The notes under the pieces are model-generated. The model saw nothing but the letters and a program-made list of their open reading frames with translations, had not been told where the DNA came from and ran no database searches. 64,000 bases of DNA from Microbacterium sp. M28 (GTDB lineage: Bacteria; Actinomycetota; Actinomycetes; Actinomycetales; Microbacteriaceae), in assembly GCF_025836995.1 (NCBI RefSeq), contig NZ_CP107546.1, forward strand, positions 3,038,001-3,102,000, read 5' to 3'. Positions 18,077 through 26,965 of this stretch are shown here, in pieces. Numbering within the stretch: position 1 is the first letter of the stretch; each line of letters begins with the position of its first letter. A program made the translations under genes and the position numbers.

Positions 18077-19503
18077 GCGATCGCCCCGTTCGCCGAGCCG
18101 TGTTCGACGTGCTTCCACGTCGCACTGCGACCGAACGCGATCTCGAACACGCCCCTCAGGAACGCGAGGTTGAGGAAGCAGTCGTAGACGAGCTCGGGAA
18201 ACACCAGAGCCGCGACCATCCGGGCACGCCACCCGCCCCGCCACACCGTGATGACCCGTTCGACGGCGAACAGCGCTCCGATGCCGAGCCAGAACGGGAA
18301 CCACACCCAGGTGTCCATCGACACGATCATCAGCACGATGAGGACGAAGTAGGAGAACAGCGCGAGCACACCGTATCCGATGCCGATCTGCTGCGCCCAA
18401 TAGCGCAGCGTCTGCGGTGTGACGCCGTACGCCCCGAGGTTCTCGAGTGCGCCGCGTTGCCAGCGCAGGCGCTGAGCCCACAGCATCCGCCACGAGGGCA
18501 TGAGCTCGGTGACGACGCTGCACTCTCGCGGCGAGATCGTCAAGCCGCCCAGCGACTTGATCGCGATCGTGAGCTCGTTGTCCTCCGTGAGAGCGAAGGT
18601 GTCGTAGACGTCGCCTGTTCGGCCGGGCAGCTCGGTGCCCCTCGCCTCGGCGACGGCCCGCAATGCCGACGCGCGGAACACCGAAGCGGTGCCGGTGAGC
18701 ACGAACACGCGACCGTCCCGGCGCTGGATCTCGCGCTGGTATCGGAAGTACTCGTTGCGCTGGAACTGTCCGAGCAGCCCGTGACCCTCCTCGCCCTCGA
18801 AGAGCCCGCCGACCGACATGAGCGCACGGTCGGCCGTGAAGCGGCGGACCGCCTCGGTGAGGTAGCCGACGCCGATCTGACTGTCCGCGTCCATCACCAT
18901 GACGGTGTCGTTGTCGCCGAGAAGCGGCAGCAGATCGGCGAGTGCCTGGTTGAGCGCGCCACCCTTCTTGTGCGTGTTCCCGACCGTCTCGAAGACGTCG
19001 GCGCCGTGCGCATGCGCGACGTCGACGGTGCCGTCGGTGCAGTTGTCGGCGACGACGATCACGCGCGTGGGCCGAGTCGTCTGGCGTTGCAGGGAACGCA
19101 GTGTCTCCGGAAGCGAGGCCTCCTCGTTGTGCGCCGGGATGAGGACGGTGACGGTCACCTCTCCGGCGAACACCCCGCGGGTGCGATCCATGACGGCGCG
19201 GGGTGCGAGCGTGAGTCTGGTCACCTCGGCTCCGGCGCGGCGGTACCGACTCGCCACGATGCGCTCGCTGACCACGACGAACAGGACGAGCAGCAGCGCG
19301 ATACCGAGCGCTGTCGCGAGCACGGCGAGGTTCGGAAGCTCGGTGCTGTACATCACCTGCCACACGCCGGCGAGCGTCAGATGAGCCGGGTCCCACAGGG
19401 TCGGCGGATCGGTCGCCGCGATCCCCCACCACAGCAGCCCCGCCGCGAGCAGCACGATGACGATCACGGCCAGCCCGACCGTTCGCTGGAAGATCCTGTT
19501 CAC
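18073..19503 (-). CDS. Processive family-2 glycosyltransferase (PgaC/IcaA- or hyaluronan-synthase-like)
   Basis: 476 residues. Two N-terminal membrane helices are followed by a cytosolic GT2 domain with VTVLIPAHNEEASLPETLRSL, VVADNCTDGT, VMDADSQ (DxD), TEDNELTIAIK and the processivity motif QRLRW, then four C-terminal membrane helices. This matches synthases that polymerise and export GlcNAc-type or related polysaccharides. No PilZ domain is visible in the gene. Start GTG 19503. The next gene on the strand (17852-18076) overlaps it. The neighbouring GGDEF and EAL genes make c-di-GMP control plausible (inference). Confidence 0.88.
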   Translation of the reverse strand: MNRIFQRTVGLAVIVIVLLAAGLLWWGIAATDPPTLWDPAHLTLAGVWQVMYSTELPNLAVLATALGIALLLVLFVVVSERIVASRYRRAGAEVTRLTLAPRAVMDRTRGVFAGEVTVTVLIPAHNEEASLPETLRSLQRQTTRPTRVIVVADNCTDGTVDVAHAHGADVFETVGNTHKKGGALNQALADLLPLLGDNDTVMVMDADSQIGVGYLTEAVRRFTADRALMSVGGLFEGEEGHGLLGQFQRNEYFRYQREIQRRDGRVFVLTGTASVFRASALRAVAEARGTELPGRTGDVYDTFALTEDNELTIAIKSLGGLTISPRECSVVTELMPSWRMLWAQRLRWQRGALENLGAYGVTPQTLRYWAQQIGIGYGVLALFSYFVLIVLMIVSMDTWVWFPFWLGIGALFAVERVITVWRGGWRARMVAALVFPELVYDCFLNLAFLRGVFEIAFGRSATWKHVEHGSANGAIA

Positions 19504-19606
19504 AAGCGCCCCCTCCGGCCTCGATCACTGCCTCACACCCTGCCATACGCGCGGCGCCGACGCGCATCCTGCGACGGCGCCCCGAGCTTCGACGTACCCT
19601 GGGACC

Positions 19607-20269
19607 ATGACCCGACTGGACCAGGCGCTGGCGGATCTCGCCGCTCTCGAGGACCCGAAGATGCGCGCAGCGAACGAGAAGCGCGGCGACGATCACGGGA
19701 TCAACCTGTCGCAGATGCGCGCCCTCGCGAAGAAGATCAAGACCGACCACGACCTCGCTCTCGAGCTGTGGGCAACCGGCGAGACGGCGCCGCGCCTGCT
19801 GGCCATGCTCATCGGCCGCGTGAAGGACTTCTCGGTCGACCAGCTCGACGCGATGGTGCGCGAGACCGAGGTGCCGAAGGTCAACGACTGGTTCGTCAAC
19901 TACCTCGCGAAGAAGTCACCGCACGCCGAAGAGCTGCGGCTGCGCTGGTTCGACGACTCCGATCCGACCGTCGCCGCGGCCGCCTGGTCGCTGACCGCCG
20001 TTCGGGTCGCGAAGGACCCCGAAGGGCTCGACCTCGAGTATCTGCTCGACATCATCGAGCGCGACATGAGGGATGCCCCGTCACGCCTGCAGTGGGCCAT
20101 GAACGAGACCCTCGCACAGATCGGCATCTTCCATCCGGACCTGCGCGCACGCGCACGCGGCATCGGCGAGAAGCTGCAGGTCCTCGCCGACTATCCGACC
20201 GCGCCGGGATGCACCTCGCCGTTCGCGCCGATCTGGATCGACGAGATCGTGCGACGGCGCGAGGGCTGA
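19607..20269 (+). CDS. AlkD-like DNA alkylation repair protein (HEAT-like repeats)
   Basis: 220 residues, all-helical, of the DNA alkylation repair (AlkC/AlkD-related, PF08713) family, which flips or bypasses alkylated bases using HEAT-like repeats. Stretches such as VNDWFVNYLAKKSPHAEELRLRWFDDSDPTVAAAAWSLTA are typical of the structure-only branch; the catalytic Trp/Asp positions of AlkD cannot be assigned with confidence. ATG 19607 is six bases after TACCCT, a leaderless start. The upstream in-frame extension lacks homology. Confidence 0.8.
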   Translation: MTRLDQALADLAALEDPKMRAANEKRGDDHGINLSQMRALAKKIKTDHDLALELWATGETAPRLLAMLIGRVKDFSVDQLDAMVRETEVPKVNDWFVNYLAKKSPHAEELRLRWFDDSDPTVAAAAWSLTAVRVAKDPEGLDLEYLLDIIERDMRDAPSRLQWAMNETLAQIGIFHPDLRARARGIGEKLQVLADYPTAPGCTSPFAPIWIDEIVRRREG

Positions 20270-20274
20270 GCGGG

Positions 20275-20460
20275 TCAGACCGGGGTGCCGTCCGGGCGGC
20301 GCTCCGGGTCGGTGCTCGTCGGGGCGCCGTTCCAGCCGAGGCCCTGATTGCCCTGCTGTGCGAGCAGTGCCTGCAGGTCGGCGTGGATGGCGTCGAGGCG
20401 CTCGCAGATCGCCTGTCCGTCGGTGGTCGCGGCCGGGGTGAAGGTGTCGTTGGTGGTCAT
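20275..20460 (-). CDS. Small hypothetical protein
   Basis: 61 residues from ATG 20460 (ATG 20481 is an alternative). The N-terminal third is Thr-rich, a predicted helix (AICERLDAIHADLQALLAQQG) follows, and the tail is Pro/Gly-rich and ends in PERRPDGTPV. The stop is five bases from the stop of the convergent AlkD-like gene. No family recognised; coding status rests on frame quality and position. Confidence 0.5.
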   Translation of the reverse strand: MTTNDTFTPAATTDGQAICERLDAIHADLQALLAQQGNQGLGWNGAPTSTDPERRPDGTPV

Positions 20461-20559
20461 GAGGCGACTCTCGCGCGGCATCCCGAAGGCGCACAGGCCG
20501 TTGAATCACGCGCGGCTCCGTGATAGCGCAGCGCCAGGGTAGGGGATGATCGAAGGACC

Positions 20560-23076
20560 ATGACTTCCTCTGCGCGGCTCAACCCCGCCGTCCTCCCGGA
20601 CGGCTCCGATGCGGATGCCGTGTACCTGGCGTTCGTCGAATGGGCGGAGTCCACGGGCATCACGCTCTACCCCGCGCAGGACGAAGCGGTCATCGAGATC
20701 GTGTCCGGAAACAACCTGATCCTGTCGACGCCGACCGGAACAGGGAAGTCCCTGGTCGCGATCGGCGCGCATTTCGCCGCGCTCGTCGACGGGCGCCGCA
20801 GCTATTACACCGCCCCCATCAAGGCCCTCGTGAGCGAGAAGTTCTTCGCACTCGTCGACATCTTCGGGCCCGACAACGTCGGCATGGTCACCGGCGATTC
20901 GGCCGTGAACGCCGACGCGCCGATCATCTGCTGCACCGCGGAGATCCTCGCCAATCTCTCGCTGCGCCAAGGGTCTTCCGCAGACGTCGGACAGGTCGTG
21001 ATGGACGAGTTCCACTTCTACGGCGACCCCGACCGGGGCTGGGCGTGGCAGGTGCCGCTGCTCGAGCTGCCGCAGGCGCAGTTCATCCTGATGTCGGCGA
21101 CGCTCGGCGATGTCACCTCGCTCGCCGAGGACCTCACGCGGCGCACCTCCCGCCAGACGGCGACGGTCACGGGTGTGGAGCGCCCTGTTCCGCTGCACTT
21201 CTACTACGAGACGACACCCATCCACGAGACCGTCGAGGAGCTGCTGTCGACGGGTCAGGCACCGATCTACGTCGTGCACTTCTCGCAGGCCGCCGCGATG
21301 GAGCGCGCCCAGGCGCTGTCGAGCACCAAGATCGCGACCCGCGAGCAGCGCGACGAGATCGCCGATCTGATCGGTGGGTTCCGTTTCACGACCTCGTTCG
21401 GCAAGACCCTGTCCCGGTTCCTGCGGGCCGGCATCGGCGTGCACCACGCAGGGATGCTGCCGAAGTACCGCCGCCTGGTCGAGCAGCTCGCCCAACGCGG
21501 ACTCCTGCGGGTCATCTGCGGCACCGACACGCTCGGCGTCGGCATCAACGTGCCGATCCGGACGGTACTGCTCACGGCGCTGACGAAGTTCGACGGCACG
21601 CGGATGCGTCAGCTCAACGCCCGCGAGTTCCATCAGATCGCCGGTCGGGCCGGTCGCGCGGGCTACGACACCGCGGGGACGGTCGTCGCGCAGGCCCCGG
21701 AGCACGAGTCCGAGAACGTCGCCGCGGTGAAGAAGGCCGGCGACGACCCGAAGAAGAAGCGCAAGATCGTGCGCAAGAAGGCGCCGGATGGCTTCGTCTC
21801 CTGGGGTGAGCCGTCGTTCCTCAAGCTCGTCGCCGCCGAACCGGAGACGCTGACCTCGCACATGCAGATCACGAGCGCCATGATGCTCAACGTGATCGGC
21901 CGCGGCGGAGACGTGTTCGCGAATGTGCGCTCGCTCGTCTTCGACAATCACGAGCCCCGGGCGAAGCAGCGGGTCCTCGCGATCCGCGCTCTCGGGATCT
22001 ACCGGACGCTGCGCGAATCCGGCATCGTCGAGGACGACGCCGACGGCATCCGTCTGACCGTCGACCTGCAGCCGAACTTCGCCCTCAACCAGCCGCTCTC
22101 ACCCTTCGCCCTCGCGGCGTTCGAGCTGCTGGACCCCGAATCCGCGACGTTCGCGCTCGACATGATCTCGATCGTCGAGTCCACGCTGGACGATCCGCGG
22201 GCGATCCTCAGCCAGCAGGAGTTCCTCGCCCGCGGCGAGGCTGTGGCGAGCATGAAGGCCGAGGGCATCGAGTACGACGAGCGCATGGAGCTGCTCGAGC
22301 AGATCACGTACCCGAAGCCCCTCGAGGAGCTCCTGGACGCCGCATTCAAGACGTTCAGCGCCGCACAGCCGTGGATCCGCGATTTCGAGCTGCGCCCCAA
22401 GTCCGTCGTCCGCGACATGTACGAGCGAGCCATGTCGTTCGGGGAGTACGTCGCCCAGTACAAGATCGCCCGATCCGAGGGCGTCGTCCTGCGCTACCTC
22501 TCTGATGCGTATCGCGCGGCATCCCAGACCATCCCCGAGGACCTCAAGACCGAGGATCTGCGGGATCTCATCGAGTGGCTCGGGGAGCTCGTCCGCCAGG
22601 TCGACTCGAGCCTGCTCGACGAGTGGGAGGAACTGCGCGCCGGCACGGACAACGGCATCGTCGATCTGCATCGCCCGGACGACGAGCCCATCGTCCCGCC
22701 TGCGCCCAAGCGTCTCACCTCGAACGTGCGCGCCTTCCGCATCCTCGTGCGCAACGAGCTGTTCCGCAGGATCCAGCTCGCCGCCCGCGAAGACGTGGAT
22801 GGTCTCGCCGAGCTGGATCCGGAGTTCGGCGCCGACGCCTGGGATGCCGCCCTGGACGCGTACTTCGCCGAGCACGACGAGATCCTCACCGGCGGCGACG
22901 CCCGCAGTTCGAAGCTGCTGCTCATCACCGAGGGTCGCGCCGAGTGGACCGTGCGCCAGATCCTCGACGACCCCGCCGGGGATCACGACTGGGGCATCGC
23001 GGCGACGATCGACCTCGCCGCCTCCGACGAGGCGGGCGAGGCCGTCGTCCGGGTGACCGCGGTCGACCGCCTCTAG
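20560..23076 (+). CDS. DEAD/DEAH-box helicase of the actinobacterial DUF3516 type
   Basis: 838-residue superfamily 2, Ski2/HelY-like helicase. It has motif I LSTPTGTGKSLVA, motif II DEFHFYG, motif III MSATLGD, motifs IV-VI including HHAGMLPKYRRLVEQLAQRGLLRVICGTDTLGVGINVPIRTVL and the Arg finger IAGRAGRAGYDT, and then a long DUF3516-like C-terminal region. A basic patch KKKRKIVRKK (around residue 400) interrupts the second RecA domain. It is probably an RNA helicase acting in RNA turnover or ribosome biology. Length matches the family. Confidence 0.88.
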   Translation: MTSSARLNPAVLPDGSDADAVYLAFVEWAESTGITLYPAQDEAVIEIVSGNNLILSTPTGTGKSLVAIGAHFAALVDGRRSYYTAPIKALVSEKFFALVDIFGPDNVGMVTGDSAVNADAPIICCTAEILANLSLRQGSSADVGQVVMDEFHFYGDPDRGWAWQVPLLELPQAQFILMSATLGDVTSLAEDLTRRTSRQTATVTGVERPVPLHFYYETTPIHETVEELLSTGQAPIYVVHFSQAAAMERAQALSSTKIATREQRDEIADLIGGFRFTTSFGKTLSRFLRAGIGVHHAGMLPKYRRLVEQLAQRGLLRVICGTDTLGVGINVPIRTVLLTALTKFDGTRMRQLNAREFHQIAGRAGRAGYDTAGTVVAQAPEHESENVAAVKKAGDDPKKKRKIVRKKAPDGFVSWGEPSFLKLVAAEPETLTSHMQITSAMMLNVIGRGGDVFANVRSLVFDNHEPRAKQRVLAIRALGIYRTLRESGIVEDDADGIRLTVDLQPNFALNQPLSPFALAAFELLDPESATFALDMISIVESTLDDPRAILSQQEFLARGEAVASMKAEGIEYDERMELLEQITYPKPLEELLDAAFKTFSAAQPWIRDFELRPKSVVRDMYERAMSFGEYVAQYKIARSEGVVLRYLSDAYRAASQTIPEDLKTEDLRDLIEWLGELVRQVDSSLLDEWEELRAGTDNGIVDLHRPDDEPIVPPAPKRLTSNVRAFRILVRNELFRRIQLAAREDVDGLAELDPEFGADAWDAALDAYFAEHDEILTGGDARSSKLLLITEGRAEWTVRQILDDPAGDHDWGIAATIDLAASDEAGEAVVRVTAVDRL

Positions 23077-23119
23077 ACGTCGGGGCGACATCCGCTGGCG
23101 GACAGACCGGGCGCTGAAG

Positions 23120-24007
23120 TCAGCGTGCGGCGGCGACCGGGGTCTGCAGCAGCCGGATCAGCGTCGAGGTGCTGTCGGCGGCGTGGCCGGCATCCATCCC
23201 CTTGCGGAACACGGCTGCGACCGCGGCCGGGAGCGTGACGTCGACGCCCGCGTCCGTGTTCGTGTGCAGCACGTGCTCGACGCTGGCCATGCCCATCGCG
23301 AGCCGGTCGACGTCGCCGGAGTGCTGACCGGCCTCGATCCGGTCGGCGTAGAAGGAGAAGAACCCGGGCAGCGAGCCTGCCGTCTCGACGGCGTGCTGCA
23401 CGATGTCGGCGGCGCTCATGCCGTTGGCCTCGGCGAGCGCGATCGCCTGCCAGTAGCCGGCCATGGCGGTCCAGAACATGACCATGCCGATCTGGTACAT
23501 CAGGGCGGCGAGGCCGGGATCCTCACCGCGATAGTCGGTCCGACCGGTGATGACCTCAAGCGCGTTCCGATGCAGTTCGAACACCTCCCGTGGTCCGCTG
23601 TAGAACGTGGCCGAATCCGGCGTGCCGATCTCGTACGGCGGCACCGTCACGCCGCCGGTGAGCTGGACGGCACCGCGTTCCCGCGCCCACAGCGCTGCGG
23701 CGCGCGCCTTCTCCGGGGTGTCCGAGCTGAGATTCACCAGCGTCCGCCCCGAGAGGACCTGCTCGGCCGGCGCGAGAGTGGCGTACATCGCGTCGTAATC
23801 GGTGAGGCTGAGGATGACGAGCTCGTTCGCCGCGACGGCCTGCGCGACGTCGGGCGCACGCACCGCGCCTCGCTCGACCAGCGCGTCCGCACGCGACGGC
23901 GTGCGGTTCCAGACCGTGACGTCGTACCCGCGGTCGAGGAAGGCGCCGGCCATGGCCTGCCCCATGGGTCCCAGACCGATGACGGTGACGGATGGCGTGT
24001 TGTTCAT
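23120..24007 (-). CDS. NAD(P)-dependent oxidoreductase, imine-reductase/6-phosphogluconate-dehydrogenase-like
   Basis: 295 residues. A Rossmann N-terminus (VTVIGLGPMGQAMAGAFLDRGYDVTVWNRTPSRADALVERGA) is followed by the all-helical C-terminal domain of beta-hydroxyacid-dehydrogenase and imine-reductase enzymes (GLAALMYQIGMVMFWTAMAGYWQAIALAEANGMSAADI). VTVWNRT and the TPEKARAAALWARERGAVQLTGGVTVPP block are IRED-like. The start is ATG 24007. It is divergent from a TetR regulator with paired palindromes between them, so it is probably induced by the TetR ligand. The natural substrate is unknown. Confidence 0.82.
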   Translation of the reverse strand: MNNTPSVTVIGLGPMGQAMAGAFLDRGYDVTVWNRTPSRADALVERGAVRAPDVAQAVAANELVILSLTDYDAMYATLAPAEQVLSGRTLVNLSSDTPEKARAAALWARERGAVQLTGGVTVPPYEIGTPDSATFYSGPREVFELHRNALEVITGRTDYRGEDPGLAALMYQIGMVMFWTAMAGYWQAIALAEANGMSAADIVQHAVETAGSLPGFFSFYADRIEAGQHSGDVDRLAMGMASVEHVLHTNTDAGVDVTLPAAVAAVFRKGMDAGHAADSTSTLIRLLQTPVAAAR

Positions 24008-24022
24008 GCGACGATCCCTTTC

Positions 24023-24038
24023 TAGAACGAGCGCTCTA
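24023..24038. promoter_or_regulatory. TetR operator, proximal to the reductase gene
   Basis: TAGAACGAGCGCTCTA is a near-perfect 16-bp palindrome (14 of 16 positions) 16 bases upstream of the reductase start. It shares 15 of 16 bases with the second copy at 24070-24085. Confidence 0.75.
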
Positions 24039-24069
24039 ATCAGCGCATGTCGACACGGTAGCATGCCTC

Positions 24070-24085
24070 TAGAACGAACGCTCTA
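24070..24085. promoter_or_regulatory. TetR operator, proximal to the tetR gene
   Basis: TAGAACGAACGCTCTA is the second copy of the 16-bp site, 47 bases from the first, just upstream of the tetR -10 (TAGGCT, 24099-24104). Confidence 0.75.
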
Positions 24086-24110
24086 ACCAATCGTCGGATA
24101 GGCTGAGGCC

Positions 24111-24680
24111 ATGCAGACCAGGGAGCGGATCGTCGTCGCCGCGTCTCGCCTCATCCAGCGGCAGGGCTACGTCGGCACCGGCATCAAGCAGATCGCGCAG
24201 GAGGCGTCGGCCACGCTCGGCTCGGTCTACCACTTCTTCCCCGGCGGCAAGGAGGCGGTCGGCGTCGCGGCTCTCGAACACGGCGCCGAGGAGTTCGCCA
24301 TCCTGCTGCGCACGGCTCTCGCCGGAGAACAGGACCCCGCGGACGCCGTGACGGCCGCGGTTCGACACCTCGCCGACGCGCTCAGCGCCTCCGGCTGGAC
24401 GGACGGATGCCCCGTGACCGCCGCGGCATTGGAGACGCTCGGCGGCGACTCCGACATCCGGCAGGCCTGCGTCGACGCGTTCGCGTCCTGGGAGCAGATC
24501 GTGCACGACAAGCTGGTCGACGGCGGCTTCCCCGCACGCACCGCCCGTGATCTCGCGAGCACGGTCATCTCGACGCTGGAGGGCGCGGAGGTCACGGCAC
24601 AGGTGCGTCGCAGCAAGGAGCCGCTGCTGACCGCGGGGCGTCAGCTCGCTCTGCTGATCCGCGCCCACGACGCGGCCTGA
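24111..24680 (+). CDS. TetR-family repressor of the adjacent reductase gene
   Basis: 189 residues. The HTH is in TRERIVVAASRLIQRQGYVGTGIKQIAQEASATLGSVYHFFPGGKEAV, a pattern of the YxaF/LmrA TetR subfamily (G-S-V-Y-H-F-F-P-G-G-K). ATG 24111 is six bases after TAGGCT, so its transcript is probably leaderless. It is divergent from the IRED-like gene, with two copies of its likely operator in between. Confidence 0.9.
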   Translation: MQTRERIVVAASRLIQRQGYVGTGIKQIAQEASATLGSVYHFFPGGKEAVGVAALEHGAEEFAILLRTALAGEQDPADAVTAAVRHLADALSASGWTDGCPVTAAALETLGGDSDIRQACVDAFASWEQIVHDKLVDGGFPARTARDLASTVISTLEGAEVTAQVRRSKEPLLTAGRQLALLIRAHDAA

Positions 24681-24691
24681 AGTCGCGTCGG

Positions 24692-24780
24692 CCGGGACAC
24701 CTGCACGACGGGGGAACACCTGCACGACCGGATGCCGGAATCCCCCGTGCATCCGTTCCCGGATCGTGCAGGTGTCCCGG
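24692..24780. repeat. Nested palindromic repeat, family A (convergent terminator)
   Basis: Perfect 17-bp arms CCGGGACACCTGCACGA (24692-24708) and its complement (24764-24780) enclose a second CACCTGCACGA copy and CGGATGCCGG. It is closely similar to the element at 30651-30740. It fills the gap between the convergent tetR and ligase genes and ends at the ligase stop codon. Confidence 0.8.
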
Positions 24781-25776
24781 TCAGATTCCCGCGCCGCCCG
24801 CGACCGGAATCCGACGCCCGGTCGGTGCCAGTGCGCCCGCCACCAGTCGCTCGACCAGTTCCTCGTAGCCGACACCCGCCGCCGCGAACATCCGAGGCAC
24901 CTGCGAGGCCGCGGTCATCCCCGGCATCGTGTTCACCTCGTTGAGCACGGGACCGTCCGCCGTCAGGAAGAAGTCGATCCGCGCGACGCCGGAGCACCCC
25001 AGCGCGTCGAACATCGCGAGCGCGGCCTGCACCAGAGCTGCGTGCTCGACGGCATCCAGGACGGCCGGCACCGTGAACTGCGCCGAGCCGTCGTACTTGG
25101 TCTCGGTGTCGAACAGGCCGCTCGTGCGGATCTCGAGCGGCGGTGCGGCCCAGCGCGTCCCATCGGCCTCCCGCAGCACGGCGACGTCGATCTCGCGACC
25201 GTGCACGACCTCCTCGATCAGGATCCTGCGATCGAACTCGGCCGCGGTGTGCAGCGCGTGGCGCAGGTCACCGGCATCCTGCACGAGCGAGACCCCGAAG
25301 CTCGACCCGGCCGACACCGGCTTGACGACGACGGGTCGTTCGAACTCCTCGTCGCCGATGTCGGATGCCGAGACGAGCCGGCCCTGCGCCGTGCGGATGC
25401 CGATCGCCTGGGCGACGAGCTTGGTCGCCCACTTGTCCATGCCGATCGCACCGGCTCTCAACCCCGACCCGACCACCGGCACATGCGCGAGTGCGCACAG
25501 CGCGGTGAGCGCGCCGTCCTCGCCGAGTTCGCCGTGAACCACCGGGAACACCGCATCCGCGCGTCCCATGAGGGCGGCCGCTGCCGCCACCGAGTCGGCG
25601 ATGCCGAGACCGAGCGGACCCGACTCTGAACGCCAGATGCCGTCTCGACCGATCGTGAGCGCATCCACGGCCCAGCCGCGGTTCCGCAGCGCCTGCACGA
25701 CGCCGTCCGCCGACGCGACGGACACGTCGTGCTCCGCATTCTCTCCTCCGCCGATGACGACGACGTGCTGGTTCAT
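24781..25776 (-). CDS. D-alanine-D-alanine (or D-Ala-D-X) ligase family protein
   Basis: 331-residue ATP-grasp ligase joining D-alanine to a second D-residue for the peptidoglycan stem. It has VIGGGENAEHDVSVASADGVVQAL, FPVVHGELGEDGALTALC, VVVKPVSAGSSFGVS, the omega-loop FDTETKYDG and NEVNTMPGMTAASQVP. The position that is Leu282 in E. coli DdlB is Gln here; it is Arg in VanA and VanC. Substrate choice therefore cannot be settled by eye. It starts at ATG 25776 with GGAG upstream, overlapping the racemase stop (ATGA). It forms a block with racemase, VanY-like and VanRS-like genes. Confidence 0.85.
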   Translation of the reverse strand: MNQHVVVIGGGENAEHDVSVASADGVVQALRNRGWAVDALTIGRDGIWRSESGPLGLGIADSVAAAAALMGRADAVFPVVHGELGEDGALTALCALAHVPVVGSGLRAGAIGMDKWATKLVAQAIGIRTAQGRLVSASDIGDEEFERPVVVKPVSAGSSFGVSLVQDAGDLRHALHTAAEFDRRILIEEVVHGREIDVAVLREADGTRWAAPPLEIRTSGLFDTETKYDGSAQFTVPAVLDAVEHAALVQAALAMFDALGCSGVARIDFFLTADGPVLNEVNTMPGMTAASQVPRMFAAAGVGYEELVERLVAGALAPTGRRIPVAGGAGI

Positions 25777-26858
25777 GTGGTGCTCCTTCTGATGCGCGTC
25801 CCGATGCCGGTGACGATGGTGTGCGGGATGGTGCCTGCCCAGTGCGCCCACTCCTGGATCGTGGGCGCGGGGCCGGCGGGGCCGAACACGGTCGCGACGG
25901 TGCCCCGCGCGATCGCGGCGTCCCCGGTGTCGACGACGATCTGGTCCATCGACACGCGTCCGACGATCGGATGCCGCCGCTCCCCGATCGCGACGCTCGC
26001 GCCGGGGGACAGCTCCCGCGGGATGCCGTCGGCATACCCGACGCCGATGACGCTGAGGTGCGTGGCGTGCGGTGCGACGAACTGCGCGCCGTAGCCGACC
26101 GCGGTGCCCGCGGCGACGTGCGTGGAGTGGACGACCGGCGCCGTGAACGTCCCCGCCCCGGTGAGGGCGACGGTGTCGGAGGGGTCGATGCCGACCAGCC
26201 CAGCGCCGACGCGGACGAGATCGAAGTGCGTCGCCGCGTCGGTGAGCGCCCCGGCGGTCGCCGCCAGGTGAACCATGAGCGGTCCGAATCCGGCGCGCAG
26301 GACGGCATCGCGCGCCTGACGCATGCGCAGCACGGCCGGCGCGTTCGCGGCCGGGTCCGCGCGGTCGGCCAGCGGCAGATGGCCCATGACGCCGACGACA
26401 TCGATGCGACCTCTCGAGCGGCCGTCTCTGGCGATCCGGAGCAGCTCGTTCCACTCCTCCAGCGGACTGCCGCCGCGCGACATCCCGGTGTCCATCTGCA
26501 GATGCACGCGAACCAGCCGCTCGGCGTCGTCGATGAGCTGCCGCAGCTCGTCGACCGACCCGATCGCCACGTCGACGCGCAGATGGGCGGCGAGGGCCGC
26601 GTCGACTCCACCGGGGTTGAGCCACGCGAGGATCGGTTGCGTCAGGCCGGACTCCCGCAGCGGCACCGCCTCATCGACGTCGGTGATGCCGAGCCAGGTC
26701 GCCCCGGCGGCGACGGCTGCCTGCGCGATCGCGACGGGCCCGTGGCCGTAACCGTCGGCCTTGACCACGGCCATGATGTCGCTCGTCGTCGCCGCACGGA
26801 TCCGACCGATGTTCGCCGCGACGGCCGAAGGGTCGACGTGCAGCGTCGGCCGCGGCAT
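25773..26858 (-). CDS. alr: Alanine racemase (PLP, fold type III)
   Basis: 361 residues from ATG 26858. It interconverts L- and D-alanine (serine is possible in van systems). The PLP Lys lies in IMAVVKADGYGHGP, the second catalytic Tyr in VIGVGYADGIPREL, with RVSMDQIVVDTG near the end. An in-frame GTG at 26969 overlaps the upstream carboxypeptidase stop in a GTGA but would add 37 residues encoded largely by a palindromic repeat. Family homology starts at MPRPTLHVDPSAVAANI. The gene lacks the membrane domain of VanT-type serine racemases and overlaps the ligase gene by four bases. Confidence 0.88.
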   Translation of the reverse strand: MPRPTLHVDPSAVAANIGRIRAATTSDIMAVVKADGYGHGPVAIAQAAVAAGATWLGITDVDEAVPLRESGLTQPILAWLNPGGVDAALAAHLRVDVAIGSVDELRQLIDDAERLVRVHLQMDTGMSRGGSPLEEWNELLRIARDGRSRGRIDVVGVMGHLPLADRADPAANAPAVLRMRQARDAVLRAGFGPLMVHLAATAGALTDAATHFDLVRVGAGLVGIDPSDTVALTGAGTFTAPVVHSTHVAAGTAVGYGAQFVAPHATHLSVIGVGYADGIPRELSPGASVAIGERRHPIVGRVSMDQIVVDTGDAAIARGTVATVFGPAGPAPTIQEWAHWAGTIPHTIVTGIGTRIRRSTT

Positions 26859-26904
26859 CCGACCGGACGACCGGGGCACGGAGTCGCCTCCGCCTGGCGC
26901 ACCA

Positions 26905-26942
26905 GCACGATCAGGGAACGTGCCTCCGTTCCCCGGTCGTGC
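26905..26942. repeat. Palindromic repeat of family A inside or next to the alr 5' end
   Basis: GCACGATCAGGGAACG (26905-26920) pairs at 14 of 16 positions with CGTTCCCCGGTCGTGC (26927-26942), loop TGCCTC. Read on the minus strand it resembles the 3' half of the elements at 24.7 and 30.7 kb. It separates the carboxypeptidase stop from the likely alr start. Confidence 0.7.
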
Positions 26943-26965
26943 ATCCGTGCCCTGCTCGGCGAGAG

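Noticed and set aside
18100..20523. 807-codon open frame on the plus strand across the glycosyltransferase region
   Set aside because: It is antisense to well-supported genes, has Arg/Asp/His-rich low-complexity translation and no domain. High GC leaves antisense frames open. The same reasoning removes the frames at 38563-40761, 16038-17126 and 8771-10060.
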